From Microvirga aerophila (GTDB taxonomy: Bacteria; Pseudomonadota; Alphaproteobacteria; Rhizobiales; Beijerinckiaceae), in assembly GCF_003332305.1 (NCBI RefSeq), contig NZ_QOIO01000003.1, forward strand, positions 124,001 through 188,000: a stretch of 64,000 nucleotides of DNA, given 5' to 3'. This document shows positions 44,743-53,652 of this stretch, piece by piece (the stretch's first letter is position 1; the number at the start of each line of letters is the position of its first letter). The translations under genes and the position numbers were made by a program. The notes under the pieces are model-generated. The model did not search any database. It was given only the letters and a program-made list of their open reading frames with translations, and was not told the origin of the DNA.

Positions 44743-44931
44743 ATGATGGCTGATCGATCCGGCACCTCGAATCGGGGCTTTGCCTCGATGGACAAAGAGC
44801 GGCAATTGGAGATCGCCCGTAAGGGCGGACAGAGCGTGGCCCCTGAAGATCGCTCCTTCTCGAAAAATCGCGATCTCGCCAGCGCGGCCGGCCGTAAGGG
44901 CGGGCAACATTCCCGGGGCGGCAACCGCTAG
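44743..44931 (+). CDS. KGG-domain (YciG-like) stress protein
   Basis: A 62-residue hydrophilic protein from ATG 44743 or 44746 (GGAG about 5 bases upstream). Two KGG repeats are visible: RQLEIARKGGQSV and DLASAAGRKGGQHSRGG. Such proteins are usually stress-induced. No EcfG-type promoter match lies in the 190 bp upstream. Confidence 0.85.
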   Translation: MMADRSGTSNRGFASMDKERQLEIARKGGQSVAPEDRSFSKNRDLASAAGRKGGQHSRGGNR

Positions 44932-44951
44932 CAGCGTCCCGGTCTGAACGC

Positions 44952-44984
44952 AAAAGAGCTGCCGATCCAGCAGCTCTTTTCTTT
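44952..44984 (+). terminator. Rho-independent terminator
   Basis: Stem AAAAGAGCTGC/GCAGCTCTTTT with a seven-base loop, followed by CTTTC. It ends the KGG gene transcript and may also serve the convergent DUF305 gene. Confidence 0.85.
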
Positions 44985-45016
44985 CTGTCTTGAAATGCCA
45001 AAAGGCCGGTGGCGGC

Positions 45017-45397
45017 TTAGCGGCCCTGCTTCTTGAGCCACGCTTGCATCTCGGCGATTTCACGTTCCTGCTCGCGGATCACGTCGGTGGCCCATTTGCG
45101 GATTTGCTCGTCCTTGACATGCTGCAGGGCCACCTTGGCCATGTCGATGGCACCCTGGTGGTGGGGGATCATGCCGCGCACAAAATCGACATCCGCGTCG
45201 TTCGAGAATTCGATTTCCATGTCCCGGTGCATCTTCGCATTGGCTTCGCGATAGCCCTTTGTGGCGGGCGTTTCCGCAGCGGTTGCGGCGGATGGCCGGG
45301 CGTGGCCCGAATGGCCGCCGTGATGCGTTCCTTGCGCAAGCGCAAGAGCCGGGATGGAGGCCATTGCAAGGGCAAGAACAAGAGGATGAAGTCTCAT
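45017..45397 (-). CDS. DUF305 periplasmic protein
   Basis: A 126-residue secreted protein from ATG 45397 (AAGGAG 8 bases upstream; ATG 45403 is too close). Signal peptide LVLALAMASIPALALA, a His-rich segment (THHGGHSGH), then a DUF305 four-helix domain with FVRGMIPHHQGAIDMAKVAL. DUF305 proteins often accompany copper-handling genes, and the His/Met content fits metal binding. A decayed copper-chaperone gene lies just upstream. Confidence 0.88.
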   Translation of the reverse strand: MRLHPLVLALAMASIPALALAQGTHHGGHSGHARPSAATAAETPATKGYREANAKMHRDMEIEFSNDADVDFVRGMIPHHQGAIDMAKVALQHVKDEQIRKWATDVIREQEREIAEMQAWLKKQGR

Positions 45398-45440
45398 CGG
45401 CATTCTCCTTGGGTTCGGTTCTGGGCGTTGAACGAGGATG

Positions 45441-45596
45441 TTAGGTGGTGGCCTCGGACGAGCCCGACGTGACCGTGATCTCGCGAACCGCGAGATCGGT
45501 CTCGATCCTGGCCGTGCCGTCGATGGCCTAGATGGCACAGGTGACGGCGCCGACGCAGCCGCTGCATGTCATGCCCGGAATGTGGAAGTGAAACAT
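45441..45596 (-). pseudogene. Heavy-metal-associated (CopZ-like) chaperone, nonsense-mutated
   Basis: The frame starts at ATG 45596 with MFHFHIPGMTCSGCVGAV, the MxCxxC copper site, and continues TCAI. A TAG at 45530-45528 then interrupts it. The frame goes on as AIDGTARIETDLAVREITV, the expected second half, and ends at TAA 45443 without the usual last helix. Relatives have Gln at the stop position, so a CAG-to-TAG change is likely. The shortened C-terminus points to real decay rather than a single base-call error. Confidence 0.75.
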
Positions 45597-45710
45597 GGTC
45601 GAGATCCTTAGGCTTCCTGAGGTCTCACGATGTTTGGGGCTTCCCATGATGGTAAGGTCAAGGGCTTCGTGCAGCCCTAGCGCATCGTGCTGAACTGGAG
45701 GTCCACGTTG

Positions 45711-45752
45711 GCGAAAAGTGGCTCCGGTTTTTCGCTCGGTCCGATGCTCTAG
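45711..45752. repeat. Dispersed imperfect palindrome after metW
   Basis: GCGAAAA at 45711 opposes TTTTTCGC ending at 45735 around GTGGCTCCGG; GATGCTCTAG follows and includes the metW stop codon. Related to 13390-13426. Confidence 0.5.
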
Positions 45753-46393
45753 CGCCGCTTGAGCAAAAACACTCCCTGCTCGCCGAGCAGGTTCCAGGCC
45801 CACCAGGGCAGGGTCACGCGGATCGGGCGTCCGCTGGCGTCGAGGGCCACCGCCTTTTCCATCTGCGCGCCCACCTCCCGGCACAGCTCCACGAAGTCGC
45901 GGATGGTGCAGAAATGGATGTTGGGCGTGTCGTACCAGGAATAGGGCATGTTCTTGGTCACGGGCATCCGGCCCCGGAGGACCACGTCGAGGCGAACGCT
46001 CCAGTGGCCGAAATTCGGGAACGACACGATGGCCCGGCGACCGATGCGCAGGAGGTGTTCCAGAACCACCTTCGGCTGCTTGGTCGCCTGGATGGTCTGG
46101 GTGAGGATGACGTAGTCGAAGGCGTCATCCGGATAATCGGCCAAGTCGGTGTCGGCATCGCCCTGGATCACAGGCAGCCCCTTGGCCAGGCAGGCATTCA
46201 CCCCGTCGCGGGACAGCTCGATGCCCCGCCCATCGACGCCCTTGCGATCCCGCAGGAGGGCCAGGAGCGAACCGTCGCCGCAGCCGATGTCGAGCACCCG
46301 GGAGCCGGGCTCGACCATGTCGGCCACCAGGAGAAAATCGAGGCGGTGTCCCGCAACGTCCTCGATAGGGGGCAGAACGCGGGAGGACGTCAT
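45749..46393 (-). CDS. metW: Methionine biosynthesis protein MetW
   Basis: A 214-residue SAM-dependent methyltransferase-fold protein: motif [18 protein letters not shown], then [16 protein letters not shown] and [18 protein letters not shown], characteristic of MetW. MetW works with MetX in homoserine acylation in many proteobacteria. The start overlaps the metX stop as ATGA. Its stop is within a dispersed repeat. Confidence 0.93.
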   Translation of the reverse strand: MTSSRVLPPIEDVAGHRLDFLLVADMVEPGSRVLDIGCGDGSLLALLRDRKGVDGRGIELSRDGVNACLAKGLPVIQGDADTDLADYPDDAFDYVILTQTIQATKQPKVVLEHLLRIGRRAIVSFPNFGHWSVRLDVVLRGRMPVTKNMPYSWYDTPNIHFCTIRDFVELCREVGAQMEKAVALDASGRPIRVTLPWWAWNLLGEQGVFLLKRR

Positions 46394-47565
46394 GCGATTC
46401 CCCGCGCCCGCGCGGCAGCATCGATAAAGCCCTGGGCGGCTGCGAACATTTCAGGCTCGTCGAGCAGAAAGGCGTCGTGGCCCTTGTCGCTCTCCACCTC
46501 CACGAAGCCCACGGAGGCGGCCGCTGCGTTCAACGCATGCACGATGGCGCGCGAGTCCGAGGTGGGAAACAGCCAGTCCGACGTGAAGGAGATCACGCAG
46601 AAGCGGGTTTTCGATCCCCTGAATGCCTTGGCGAGGCTGCCTCCGTGCTCCGCTGCGAGATCGAAGTAATCCATCGCGCGCGTCACGTAGAGATACGAAT
46701 TGGCGTCGAAGCGCTCCACGAAGGACAAGCCCTGATAGCGCAGGTAGCTCTCGATCTGAAAATCCGCATCGAACGAAAAAGTCGGTGCGCTGCGGTCCTG
46801 GTAGTTGCGGCCGAACTTCCGGTGCAGGGCGATCTCCGACAGGTAGGTGATATGTGCGCCCATGCGGGCGACCGCCAGGCCTTTGGAGGGCCGCGTCCCC
46901 TCAACCAGGTAACGGCCGCCGCGCCAGTCGGGATCGGCCATGACGGCTTGGCGTCCCACTTCGTGGAACGCGATGTTCTGGGCCGAGTGGCGCGCCGCCG
47001 CCGCGATGGGAAGCGCCGCGAAAACCCGGTCCGGGTAGCTCACGGCCCATTGCAGCACCTGCATGCCGCCCATGGAGCCGCCGATGACGCAGAACAGGCT
47101 CTCGATGCCGAGCCTGTCGATCAGGGCCGCCTGGGCCCGCACCATGTCGCGGATCGTCACGACGGGAAAATCGACCGCATAGGGCTGGCCTGTCGCCGGA
47201 TTGGTCGAGGCCGGGCCCGTCGTTCCCATGCAGCCGCCGATCACGTTGGCGCAGATCACGAAGAAGCGGTTCGTGTCGACGGGCTTGCCGGGCCCCACCA
47301 TGGTGCTCCACCAGCCGGGCTTGCCGGTCAGGGGGCTGACATTCGCCACGTGCTGGTCGCCCGTGAGCGCATGGCAGATCAGAACCGCGTTCGACTTGTC
47401 CGCATTGAGCTTGCCATAGGTCTGGTAGCCGATCTGCCAGGGGCCGATCGAGCCGCCGGAATCCATCAGCAACGGCTCGCTCGCGCCGAAGCGCGCCACA
47501 AGGCTCGACGGATCGTCGACCTGGTTTCGCGGTTCGGGGGGCAGGGTTGCGCTGGACATGGTCAT
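46390..47565 (-). CDS. metX: Homoserine O-acetyltransferase
   Basis: A 391-residue alpha/beta hydrolase-fold acyltransferase. Nucleophile Ser in [14 protein letters not shown], acid Asp in [13 protein letters not shown], His in [11 protein letters not shown]. Oxyanion region [13 protein letters not shown]. It acetylates (or succinylates) homoserine as the first step of methionine synthesis. It is divergent from the chorismate mutase gene. Confidence 0.94.
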   Translation of the reverse strand: MTMSSATLPPEPRNQVDDPSSLVARFGASEPLLMDSGGSIGPWQIGYQTYGKLNADKSNAVLICHALTGDQHVANVSPLTGKPGWWSTMVGPGKPVDTNRFFVICANVIGGCMGTTGPASTNPATGQPYAVDFPVVTIRDMVRAQAALIDRLGIESLFCVIGGSMGGMQVLQWAVSYPDRVFAALPIAAAARHSAQNIAFHEVGRQAVMADPDWRGGRYLVEGTRPSKGLAVARMGAHITYLSEIALHRKFGRNYQDRSAPTFSFDADFQIESYLRYQGLSFVERFDANSYLYVTRAMDYFDLAAEHGGSLAKAFRGSKTRFCVISFTSDWLFPTSDSRAIVHALNAAAASVGFVEVESDKGHDAFLLDEPEMFAAAQGFIDAAARARGIA

Positions 47566-47567
47566 GC

Positions 47568-47583
47568 GTTCGATCTTTCGAAC
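47568..47583 (-). promoter_or_regulatory. Hairpin immediately before the metX start codon
   Basis: GTTCGA and TCGAAC flank a four-base loop, ending two bases before the ATG. The only purine-rich ribosome-site candidate (GAAAGA) falls inside it, so folding could limit translation. ACCGGT also occurs twice just upstream. Confidence 0.35.
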
Positions 47584-47704
47584 ACCGGTAGTTCGGACCG
47601 GTCATGCCGTCAACGCGCTAAAAGCCCGGCGGGGGCTGGATAGGACTTGGCAGGGCCGCGGGAGACTGCGAAAGAGAAGCGCCTTTTGACCAGGATCACC
47701 ACTC

Positions 47705-48538
47705 ATGTCCTCCGACGCGCCCGTTCCCTCCCTTGCCGATCTGCGCCAGGAGATCGACCGGATCGACGAGACGATGCACCGGCTCCTGATGGAGCGCGGT
47801 AAGATCATCGACCGCCTCATCGCCGTGAAGAAGACCTCCGAATCCGGCTCCGCCTTCAGGCCGGGCCGAGAGGCTTCCATGATGCGCGCTCTTGCCGAGC
47901 GTCACGAGGGGCTGCTTCCGCTCGACACGGCCGAGGGTATCTGGCGGGTGATCATCGCGACCTTCACGTATGTGCAGGCCCCTTACTCAGTTCATGCGGA
48001 TGTTTCGGCAGGCGACGCGCCCGTGCGCGATTCGGCCCGGTTCCACTTCGGTTTCACGGTCCCGTATGTGACCCATCCGAGCGCCGCGGCGGTGATCGAG
48101 GCGGTCGCGACCTCGCGAGGGGATCTCGGCATCTTCCGGATGGACCAGGGCGCGACGAGCGGCGCGTGGTGGCGGAGTCTGGCAGGGCCGGACCGTCCCA
48201 AGATCATCGCGCGCCTGCCCTTCATCGAGCGGCCGGACCACCCCGCCGGCACCCCGGTCTTCGTCATCTCGAAACCCCTGGCCGATGCGTCCCTGCGCGA
48301 CGTGGTGCTCTATGCGGCGCAGTTCGAGCGCTGGCACAAGGGCGCCAACGAGGCGCTCGCGGATCTCGGCGGCGAGGTGGTGGCGAGCGCCGCCGACGCC
48401 AACGGCCTGTCGGAACTCATCGCCGTGCCGGGGACGCTTCAGCCCTCGGATCTCCAGAACGCGCTCACCAAGGCCGGCGCAAGCCTGTCGCAGCTCGTCG
48501 AAGTGGGCAGCCACGCCGAACGTTTCCGCGTGAAATGA
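47705..48538 (+). CDS. AroQ chorismate mutase with degenerate prephenate-dehydratase-like domain
   Basis: A 277-residue protein. Residues 8-95 form the AroQ helical domain (LADLRQEIDRIDETMHRLLM, RLIAVKK). Residues about 110-277 look like a reduced prephenate dehydratase periplasmic-binding fold (FGFTVPYVTHPSAAAVIEAV, DLGIFRMDQGATSG), but the family's catalytic Thr-Arg-Phe motif is not seen. It converts chorismate to prephenate. hisC and tyrC follow, so prephenate flows toward tyrosine and phenylalanine. Confidence 0.85.
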   Translation: MSSDAPVPSLADLRQEIDRIDETMHRLLMERGKIIDRLIAVKKTSESGSAFRPGREASMMRALAERHEGLLPLDTAEGIWRVIIATFTYVQAPYSVHADVSAGDAPVRDSARFHFGFTVPYVTHPSAAAVIEAVATSRGDLGIFRMDQGATSGAWWRSLAGPDRPKIIARLPFIERPDHPAGTPVFVISKPLADASLRDVVLYAAQFERWHKGANEALADLGGEVVASAADANGLSELIAVPGTLQPSDLQNALTKAGASLSQLVEVGSHAERFRVK

Positions 48539-48593
48539 GCCTCAGCCTGCGCTAGAGCATCCGCCGAACCGATTGATTGCAGGAACCTGATCC

Positions 48594-49703
48594 ATGGCCG
48601 CCCGTCCCGAACCCCGCCCCGGCGTAATGCAGATCGAGGCCTATGTGCCCGGCAAGAGCAGCGCCGGCGCCGGGGTGACGAAGATCCACAAGCTCTCGTC
48701 CAACGAAACCCCGCTCGGGCCTTCGCCGAAGGCCCTCGAGGCCGTGCGGTCGGCCGGCTATCTTGAGCTCTATCCGGACGGTTCCGCGACCAAGCTGCGG
48801 GAGGCCATCGGGGCGAAATACGGCCTCGACCCGGCCCGCATCATCTGCGGCTCGGGCTCGGACGAGCTTCTGAGCCTGATCACGAACGCCTATGTGGGGC
48901 CCGGCGACGAGGGCATATTCGCGGAACACGGGTTCCTGGTCTATCGCATCGCCATTCTGGCCGCCGGCGGCGTGCCGGTCGTGGCGCCCGAGAAGGACTA
49001 CCACGCGGACGTGGACGCGATTCTCGCCAAGGTGACGCCGAAGACAAAGATCGTCTTCCTGGCCAATCCCAACAACCCGACCGGCACCTATCTGCCCTTC
49101 AACGAGGTGAAGCGCCTGCATGCGGGCCTTCCAGCCCATGTGGTGCTGGTCCTCGACGCGGCCTATGCGGAATACGTGCGCCGCAACGATTATGAATCGG
49201 GACTCGAACTCGTCGCCACGTCCGAGAACGTGGTGATGACCCGCACCTTCTCGAAGATCTACGGCCTCGCGAACTTGCGCCTCGGCTGGATGGTGGCGCC
49301 CGCCCACATCATCGATGCGGTCAACCGCATCCGTGGACCGTTCAACATCAACGGCCCGGCCATGGCGGCCGGCATCGCGGCGATCCAGGACGACGCCCAT
49401 GTGAGCAACGCGATCGCCCATAACGAGCAATGGGTGGCCTGGCTCACCAAGGAGATCGAGGCGCTCGGGCTCAAGGTGACGCCGAGCGTGGGCAATTTCC
49501 TGCTGATCCATTTTCCGAAAGACGCGGGCAAGACCGCCAAGGAGGCGGATGCGTTCCTGTCCGGCCGCGGCCTGATCCTTCGCCGGATCGACGCCTATGG
49601 CCTGCCCCACGCCCTGCGCCTGACGGTCGGCGACGAGGAGGCGAACCGGCTCGTCGTCGAGACCCTGCGCAACTTCCTGAGCAGGACGAAGACCGATGCC
49701 TGA
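48594..49703 (+). CDS. hisC: Histidinol-phosphate / aromatic amino acid aminotransferase
   Basis: A 369-residue class I/II PLP aminotransferase. Substrate-entry motif [15 protein letters not shown], then [28 protein letters not shown] Lys in [17 protein letters not shown], and [19 protein letters not shown] lies 8 bases before the ATG. In this operon the enzyme likely works on prephenate or aromatic keto acids as well as, or instead of, imidazole-acetol phosphate. tyrC overlaps its end by eight bases. Confidence 0.92.
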   Translation: MAARPEPRPGVMQIEAYVPGKSSAGAGVTKIHKLSSNETPLGPSPKALEAVRSAGYLELYPDGSATKLREAIGAKYGLDPARIICGSGSDELLSLITNAYVGPGDEGIFAEHGFLVYRIAILAAGGVPVVAPEKDYHADVDAILAKVTPKTKIVFLANPNNPTGTYLPFNEVKRLHAGLPAHVVLVLDAAYAEYVRRNDYESGLELVATSENVVMTRTFSKIYGLANLRLGWMVAPAHIIDAVNRIRGPFNINGPAMAAGIAAIQDDAHVSNAIAHNEQWVAWLTKEIEALGLKVTPSVGNFLLIHFPKDAGKTAKEADAFLSGRGLILRRIDAYGLPHALRLTVGDEEANRLVVETLRNFLSRTKTDA

Positions 49704-50643
49704 GCGTCTGGGTCTCCCCCGCGAAACGCCGCTCTTCGAGCGCGTCGCCCTGATCGGCCTCGGGTTGATCGGCTCCTCGATCGCCCGCGCGGCGAGGCAC
49801 CTCAACCTCGCCCGCACCATCGTGGCCATTGATCGCGACGAGGCAACCGTTGCCCGTGTGCGCGAGCTGAAGATCGCCGATGAAGCCACGTCCGATGCGG
49901 CGGCCGGCGTCAAAGGGGCGGATTTCGTCATCCTGTGCGTGCCGGTGGGCGCATGCGGATCCGTGGCGGAGGCCATCGGGGCCAATCTGGCTCCGGGCTG
50001 CATCGTGTCGGACGTGGGATCGGTCAAAGGCTCCGTGGTGGCTCAGGTTCAGCCGCACCTGCCCGAGGGCGTGCATTTCGTGCCCGCTCACCCAGTGGCC
50101 GGAACGGAGCATTCCGGCCCTGATGCGGGGTTCTCCACCCTGTTCTTCAATCGCTGGTGCATCCTCACGCCGCCCGAGGGCGCCGATGAGCAGGCCGTCG
50201 AGCGGGTGCGCGCCTTCTGGTCGGCCATGGGCTCGAACGTGGAGGTCATGACGGCGCAGCACCACGACCTCGTGCTCGCCATCACCAGCCACGTGCCGCA
50301 CCTGATCGCCTACAACATCGTCGGCACGGCGGCCGATCTGGAGACGGTCACGCAGTCCGAAGTGATCAAGTTCTCAGCCGGCGGCTTTCGCGATTTCACC
50401 CGCATCGCGGCCTCCGATCCGACCATGTGGCGCGACGTCTTCCTCCACAACAAGGAGGCGGTGCTCGAGATGCTGGGCCGCCTCAACGAGGATATCGCTC
50501 TGCTCGCTCGCGCCATCCGGTGGGGCGAGGGCGACAAGCTCTTCGACCTGTTCACCCGCACCCGCGCGATCCGCCGCGGCATCATCTCGGAAGGCCAGGA
50601 AACGGCGGAGCCGGATTTCGGCCGCCGCCGCCAGGGTCAGTAA
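49696..50643 (+). CDS. tyrC: Prephenate/arogenate dehydrogenase
   Basis: A 315-residue NAD(P)-dependent enzyme: Rossmann motif [50 protein letters not shown] with the catalytic His, and [17 protein letters not shown]. It makes 4-hydroxyphenylpyruvate or tyrosine. It overlaps hisC by eight bases and its stop overlaps the DUF2125 gene by seven. Confidence 0.93.
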   Translation: MPERLGLPRETPLFERVALIGLGLIGSSIARAARHLNLARTIVAIDRDEATVARVRELKIADEATSDAAAGVKGADFVILCVPVGACGSVAEAIGANLAPGCIVSDVGSVKGSVVAQVQPHLPEGVHFVPAHPVAGTEHSGPDAGFSTLFFNRWCILTPPEGADEQAVERVRAFWSAMGSNVEVMTAQHHDLVLAITSHVPHLIAYNIVGTAADLETVTQSEVIKFSAGGFRDFTRIAASDPTMWRDVFLHNKEAVLEMLGRLNEDIALLARAIRWGEGDKLFDLFTRTRAIRRGIISEGQETAEPDFGRRRQGQ

Positions 50644-51686
50644 ACCGGCCGAAGCTCGAAATTGGGAATGACGAACGGGCCCAGCGCGAGCCGTCCGTTG
50701 TCGAGGCGAACGGGCGGCAGGGGCGACAGCGCCGGCTTGGCGCCCGGCTGAGTGCTGGGCGCGCCGCCCTGGCCGAGGAGGGCGCCCCCCAGCAGCGCAC
50801 CGTTGCGGCGGCCCATGACGTTGCCCAACAGGCCATCGAGGCCAGCGGCCGCGATGTTCAGCTGACCGGCTGGCCGATGCATCTCATCGAGACGCACATC
50901 GCCCTTGGCTTCGACCCTGCGGGAGCCCTTGGCCAGTGACAGCATCAGGATGTCGAGCTTGCCGCCCGCCGCGCGCCACCGCTCCAGCTCCTGGGCGACT
51001 GGCCGTCCGCGAAAGCCTTCGGCCTGCGTGACCGTGAAGTCCGAATCGAGATCCGTCGCCTCGTTGCCGCCGACCAGGCTGTCCAGGACAGGGATCCGCG
51101 CCTGTTTCACCGCCAGGGCCGCGTCGTAGGCTTTCTCCGGGCCTCGCGAGGGGTTCGGCCTGACATGAAGCTCGAGATGCTGGCCGGTGCTCGCAAACTC
51201 TCCTAGGGCGAGACCCTTCACCGTGACGTTCGGCGCTTCCGCCACCAGGGAAAGACGCTGCAAACCGTTGGGCGAAGCGTGGACGCTGGTTTGCAGGAGA
51301 TCCCATTTGCCCTGCACCGTGACCGCGCCGTCGGTCACGGTCAACGGACCGTCGATCTCGGTGATGATGAAGCGCGGCTGGTACACCTGCGCAACGGACT
51401 CGACCCGCCCGAACGAGGCGGTGACCGCACCTTGCTTCAGATCGAGAGAGCCGCAGATGATCTCGATCCGGAACGGATAGCCGCCGATCTGCCGGTCCTG
51501 GCAGGTCCATTGCCGACCCGCCCGGGCCTCCGCCGCGAGCCAGCCGTCAAGGGCTTCCGCAGCCCGGCCTCGGATCACGAACCAGGCGACGCTCCACGCC
51601 ACGGCGACCAGGAGCAAAAGGACGAAGGGCGTATAAAGCCAGAAACGGCTGTAGCGTGCAGTCCCGGCGCTTGCGGCCTCATCCAT
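50637..51686 (-). CDS. DUF2125 membrane-anchored protein
   Basis: A 349-residue protein from ATG 51686. One N-terminal membrane anchor (FWLYTPFVLLLLVAVAWSVAWF) is followed by a large periplasmic beta-rich domain typical of DUF2125 (WTCQDRQIGGYPFRIEIICG, FGRVESVAQVYQPRFIITEI). Function of the family is unknown. A Gly/Pro-rich tail near residue 310 is probably flexible. Confidence 0.88.
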   Translation of the reverse strand: MDEAASAGTARYSRFWLYTPFVLLLLVAVAWSVAWFVIRGRAAEALDGWLAAEARAGRQWTCQDRQIGGYPFRIEIICGSLDLKQGAVTASFGRVESVAQVYQPRFIITEIDGPLTVTDGAVTVQGKWDLLQTSVHASPNGLQRLSLVAEAPNVTVKGLALGEFASTGQHLELHVRPNPSRGPEKAYDAALAVKQARIPVLDSLVGGNEATDLDSDFTVTQAEGFRGRPVAQELERWRAAGGKLDILMLSLAKGSRRVEAKGDVRLDEMHRPAGQLNIAAAGLDGLLGNVMGRRNGALLGGALLGQGGAPSTQPGAKPALSPLPPVRLDNGRLALGPFVIPNFELRPVY

Positions 51687-51763
51687 TCGGTTTTTCTCCT
51701 GTTGTGTCGCGCCTTGGTAACTGGTAGCGGCGGAAGCAGGCAAGGTTCGAGCGTGCGTGCAGG

Positions 51764-52315
51764 ATGGAAGACTCCGCCGATGATCTGTGGGTGTTCGGCT
51801 ACGGGTCGCTGATGTGGCGGCCGGGCTTCCCTTATGTAGAGCGGCGTCTCGCGCATCTCTATGGCTATCACCGCTCCCTTTGCGTTCTGTCCCACGTCCA
51901 TCGCGGAACGCCGGAGAATCCGGGTCTCGTGCTCGGTCTTGATCGGGGCGGGCGCTGCCACGGCGTCGCCTTCCGGGTGGCCGCCGACGAGGCCGGGGCG
52001 ACCATGCACTACCTGCGCGAACGCGAGCAGGTTACCGCAGTCTATCTCGAGCGCCATGTCAATGTGCGCCTCGACGACGAGCGCGCCGTGACGGCGGTGA
52101 CCTATGTGGCCGACCGGAAGCATGGCCAATATGCTGGGAAGCTGCGGTTCGACGAAGTTCTGCGGCTCGTGCGCCAGGGGCAGGGAGTCTCGGGCCGCAA
52201 TCCCGATTATGTCCGGTCGACCCACGAGCACCTGCTCACCATGGGCATCGTCGATCCGTTGCTGGAGCGGATCATGCAATCCCTCGATGGGAAAGGCGGG
52301 ATTCAGGAGGCCTGA
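51764..52315 (+). CDS. Gamma-glutamylcyclotransferase (ChaC-like)
   Basis: A 183-residue protein beginning WVFGYGSLMWRPGFP, the signature of ChaC-type enzymes that cleave glutathione or gamma-glutamyl peptides to 5-oxoproline. The catalytic Glu is probably in YLREREQVTAVYLER. HVHRGTPENPGLVLGL and YVRSTHEHLLTMGI complete the family pattern. It is divergent from the DUF2125 gene and overlaps the next convergent gene by 13 bases. Confidence 0.9.
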   Translation: MEDSADDLWVFGYGSLMWRPGFPYVERRLAHLYGYHRSLCVLSHVHRGTPENPGLVLGLDRGGRCHGVAFRVAADEAGATMHYLREREQVTAVYLERHVNVRLDDERAVTAVTYVADRKHGQYAGKLRFDEVLRLVRQGQGVSGRNPDYVRSTHEHLLTMGIVDPLLERIMQSLDGKGGIQEA

Positions 52316-52737
52316 GGCTCGTCGACCCGCAGATCGTCCACGATCGCGCGGCGCTGGACGTCGCTCTCGGCCAGACGATGGACGTGCATCTCGTTGGCGC
52401 CGAGTTCCCGCACCCGGGTCATCCACCGGGCTCGCGCCTGCTGGCTCGGATGGGAACCGGCGGTCGCCACATCGAGCACATGGGCGATGCCGTCTTCGTC
52501 CCGCTTCACCGCCAGGATCACCGCATCGGTCACATCCAGGACCTCGGCCTCCACCAGCGGGTGAACGCCGACGATGTAGCGACGGCCCGAGCGGCCGCGC
52601 CAGGAACTCAAGGTGTTCGACGAACGCAGGCCCGCTGTGGCCCGTAGTCTTTCCTCACGCACGTCAGCCCTCCGCGTTCGATCGTTGCGGAGATCCCGCA
52701 TCGCCATGGACCACGATATGTTTCGTTTGTTCGCCAT
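52303..52737 (-). CDS. Hypothetical protein (144 aa)
   Basis: A soluble, charged protein. A basic N-terminus (NDRTRRADVREERLRA) precedes a compact domain SGRRYIVGVHPLVEAEVLD with DAVILAVKRDEDGIAHVLDV. No catalytic motif was recognised. ATG 52737 is immediately downstream of a palindrome; ATG 52707 is an alternative. No clear ribosome site for either. Confidence 0.6.
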   Translation of the reverse strand: MANKRNISWSMAMRDLRNDRTRRADVREERLRATAGLRSSNTLSSWRGRSGRRYIVGVHPLVEAEVLDVTDAVILAVKRDEDGIAHVLDVATAGSHPSQQARARWMTRVRELGANEMHVHRLAESDVQRRAIVDDLRVDEPQAS

Positions 52738-52739
52738 TT

Positions 52740-52756
52740 GTTCTTAATGTAAGAAC
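52740..52756. promoter_or_regulatory. Perfect palindrome next to a start codon
   Basis: GTTCTTA and TAAGAAC flank ATG as a three-base spacer. It ends three bases before the start of the leftward 144-residue gene, so it could be an operator or a leader hairpin. Confidence 0.4.
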
Positions 52757-52797
52757 TGGTGAATGAAACGTCAAGGAAGTCTCAATCCGTTGTGATC

Positions 52798-53562
52798 TCA
52801 GGCGTTGGAAAAATTCGTCGCCGGCCGGGTCGGATCAAGGCCAAGTTCGCGTCGCCCTTCGGCCACGAGCCGATCGGACGAGGTTTCGATCTGCTCCTGC
52901 ATCGTCTTGAAGAACTGGTCCCGCGGCAGACCGGCCGGAATGGGGTCCATGATTTCGACCACGATGGTTCCCGGGCGACGGATGAACTGGCGGCGCGGCC
53001 AGTAGAGGCCGGAATTCAACCCGATCGGAAGGCAGGGAACGCCAAGGTTCTGATAGAGATGAGCGATGCCGAACTTGTAGGCCGGAGGGGCGCCGGCCGG
53101 GCGGCGGGTTCCTTCCGGAAAGATCAGAATCTGACGTCCCTTGGCGGCGGCTTCCTTGGCCCGGGCGGTCATCTGAATGAGCGCCTGGGATCCGGCCTTG
53201 CGGTTGACCGGAACCGCGCCGCCTTTCCAGGTGTACCAGCCGAAGAAGGGGATCCACATCAACTCCCGCTTCAGAATGAAGGCCGGCGCGTCGAAGAGCG
53301 TCAGCAGCGCGAAGGTCTCCCAAATCGATTGGTGCTTCGACCCGATCAGCAGGCCGCCCGATGGGATTTTCTCCCGACCGCGCACCTCGATCTTGGTCCC
53401 AGTCAGAACCCGCAGGAGCCAGAGAGACGTATGGCCCCACAACGACGCAAGGCGCATGAAGTGCCGCTGCGGCACCAGCAAGGCCGGGAGCAGCACGATC
53501 AGCCAAAAGGCAAGGTTCAGATAGAAGGCGACGTTGAAGAGCAGGGAACGGAAAATGAGCAT
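52798..53562 (-). CDS. plsC: 1-acyl-sn-glycerol-3-phosphate acyltransferase
   Basis: A 254-residue membrane-associated acyltransferase from ATG 53562 (MLIFRSLLF). N-terminal hydrophobic segments precede the catalytic site SKHQSIWET, an HX4E form of the usual HX4D, then GGAVPVNRKAG, ILIFPEGTRRPAG and CLPIGLNSG. It acylates lysophosphatidate in phospholipid synthesis. It is downstream of ftsE-ftsX-ydcF on the same strand. Confidence 0.9.
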   Translation of the reverse strand: MLIFRSLLFNVAFYLNLAFWLIVLLPALLVPQRHFMRLASLWGHTSLWLLRVLTGTKIEVRGREKIPSGGLLIGSKHQSIWETFALLTLFDAPAFILKRELMWIPFFGWYTWKGGAVPVNRKAGSQALIQMTARAKEAAAKGRQILIFPEGTRRPAGAPPAYKFGIAHLYQNLGVPCLPIGLNSGLYWPRRQFIRRPGTIVVEIMDPIPAGLPRDQFFKTMQEQIETSSDRLVAEGRRELGLDPTRPATNFSNA

Positions 53563-53652
53563 GATACCGGCGAAAAAGGAAAAGCGGGGCGGCATCCGCC
53601 TCGCGGACGGCCACCTTAAAGCATTTTCAGGCGAAGGGGAGGGGCGATCAGA

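Noticed and set aside
47566..47704. SAM-II riboswitch upstream of metX
   Set aside because: SAM-II elements often precede metA/metX in Rhizobiales, but the conserved pseudoknot sequences were not found in this spacer on either strand.
52740..52756. LexA box
   Set aside because: Alphaproteobacterial LexA sites are direct GTTC-N7-GTTC repeats; this is an inverted repeat with a different spacing.
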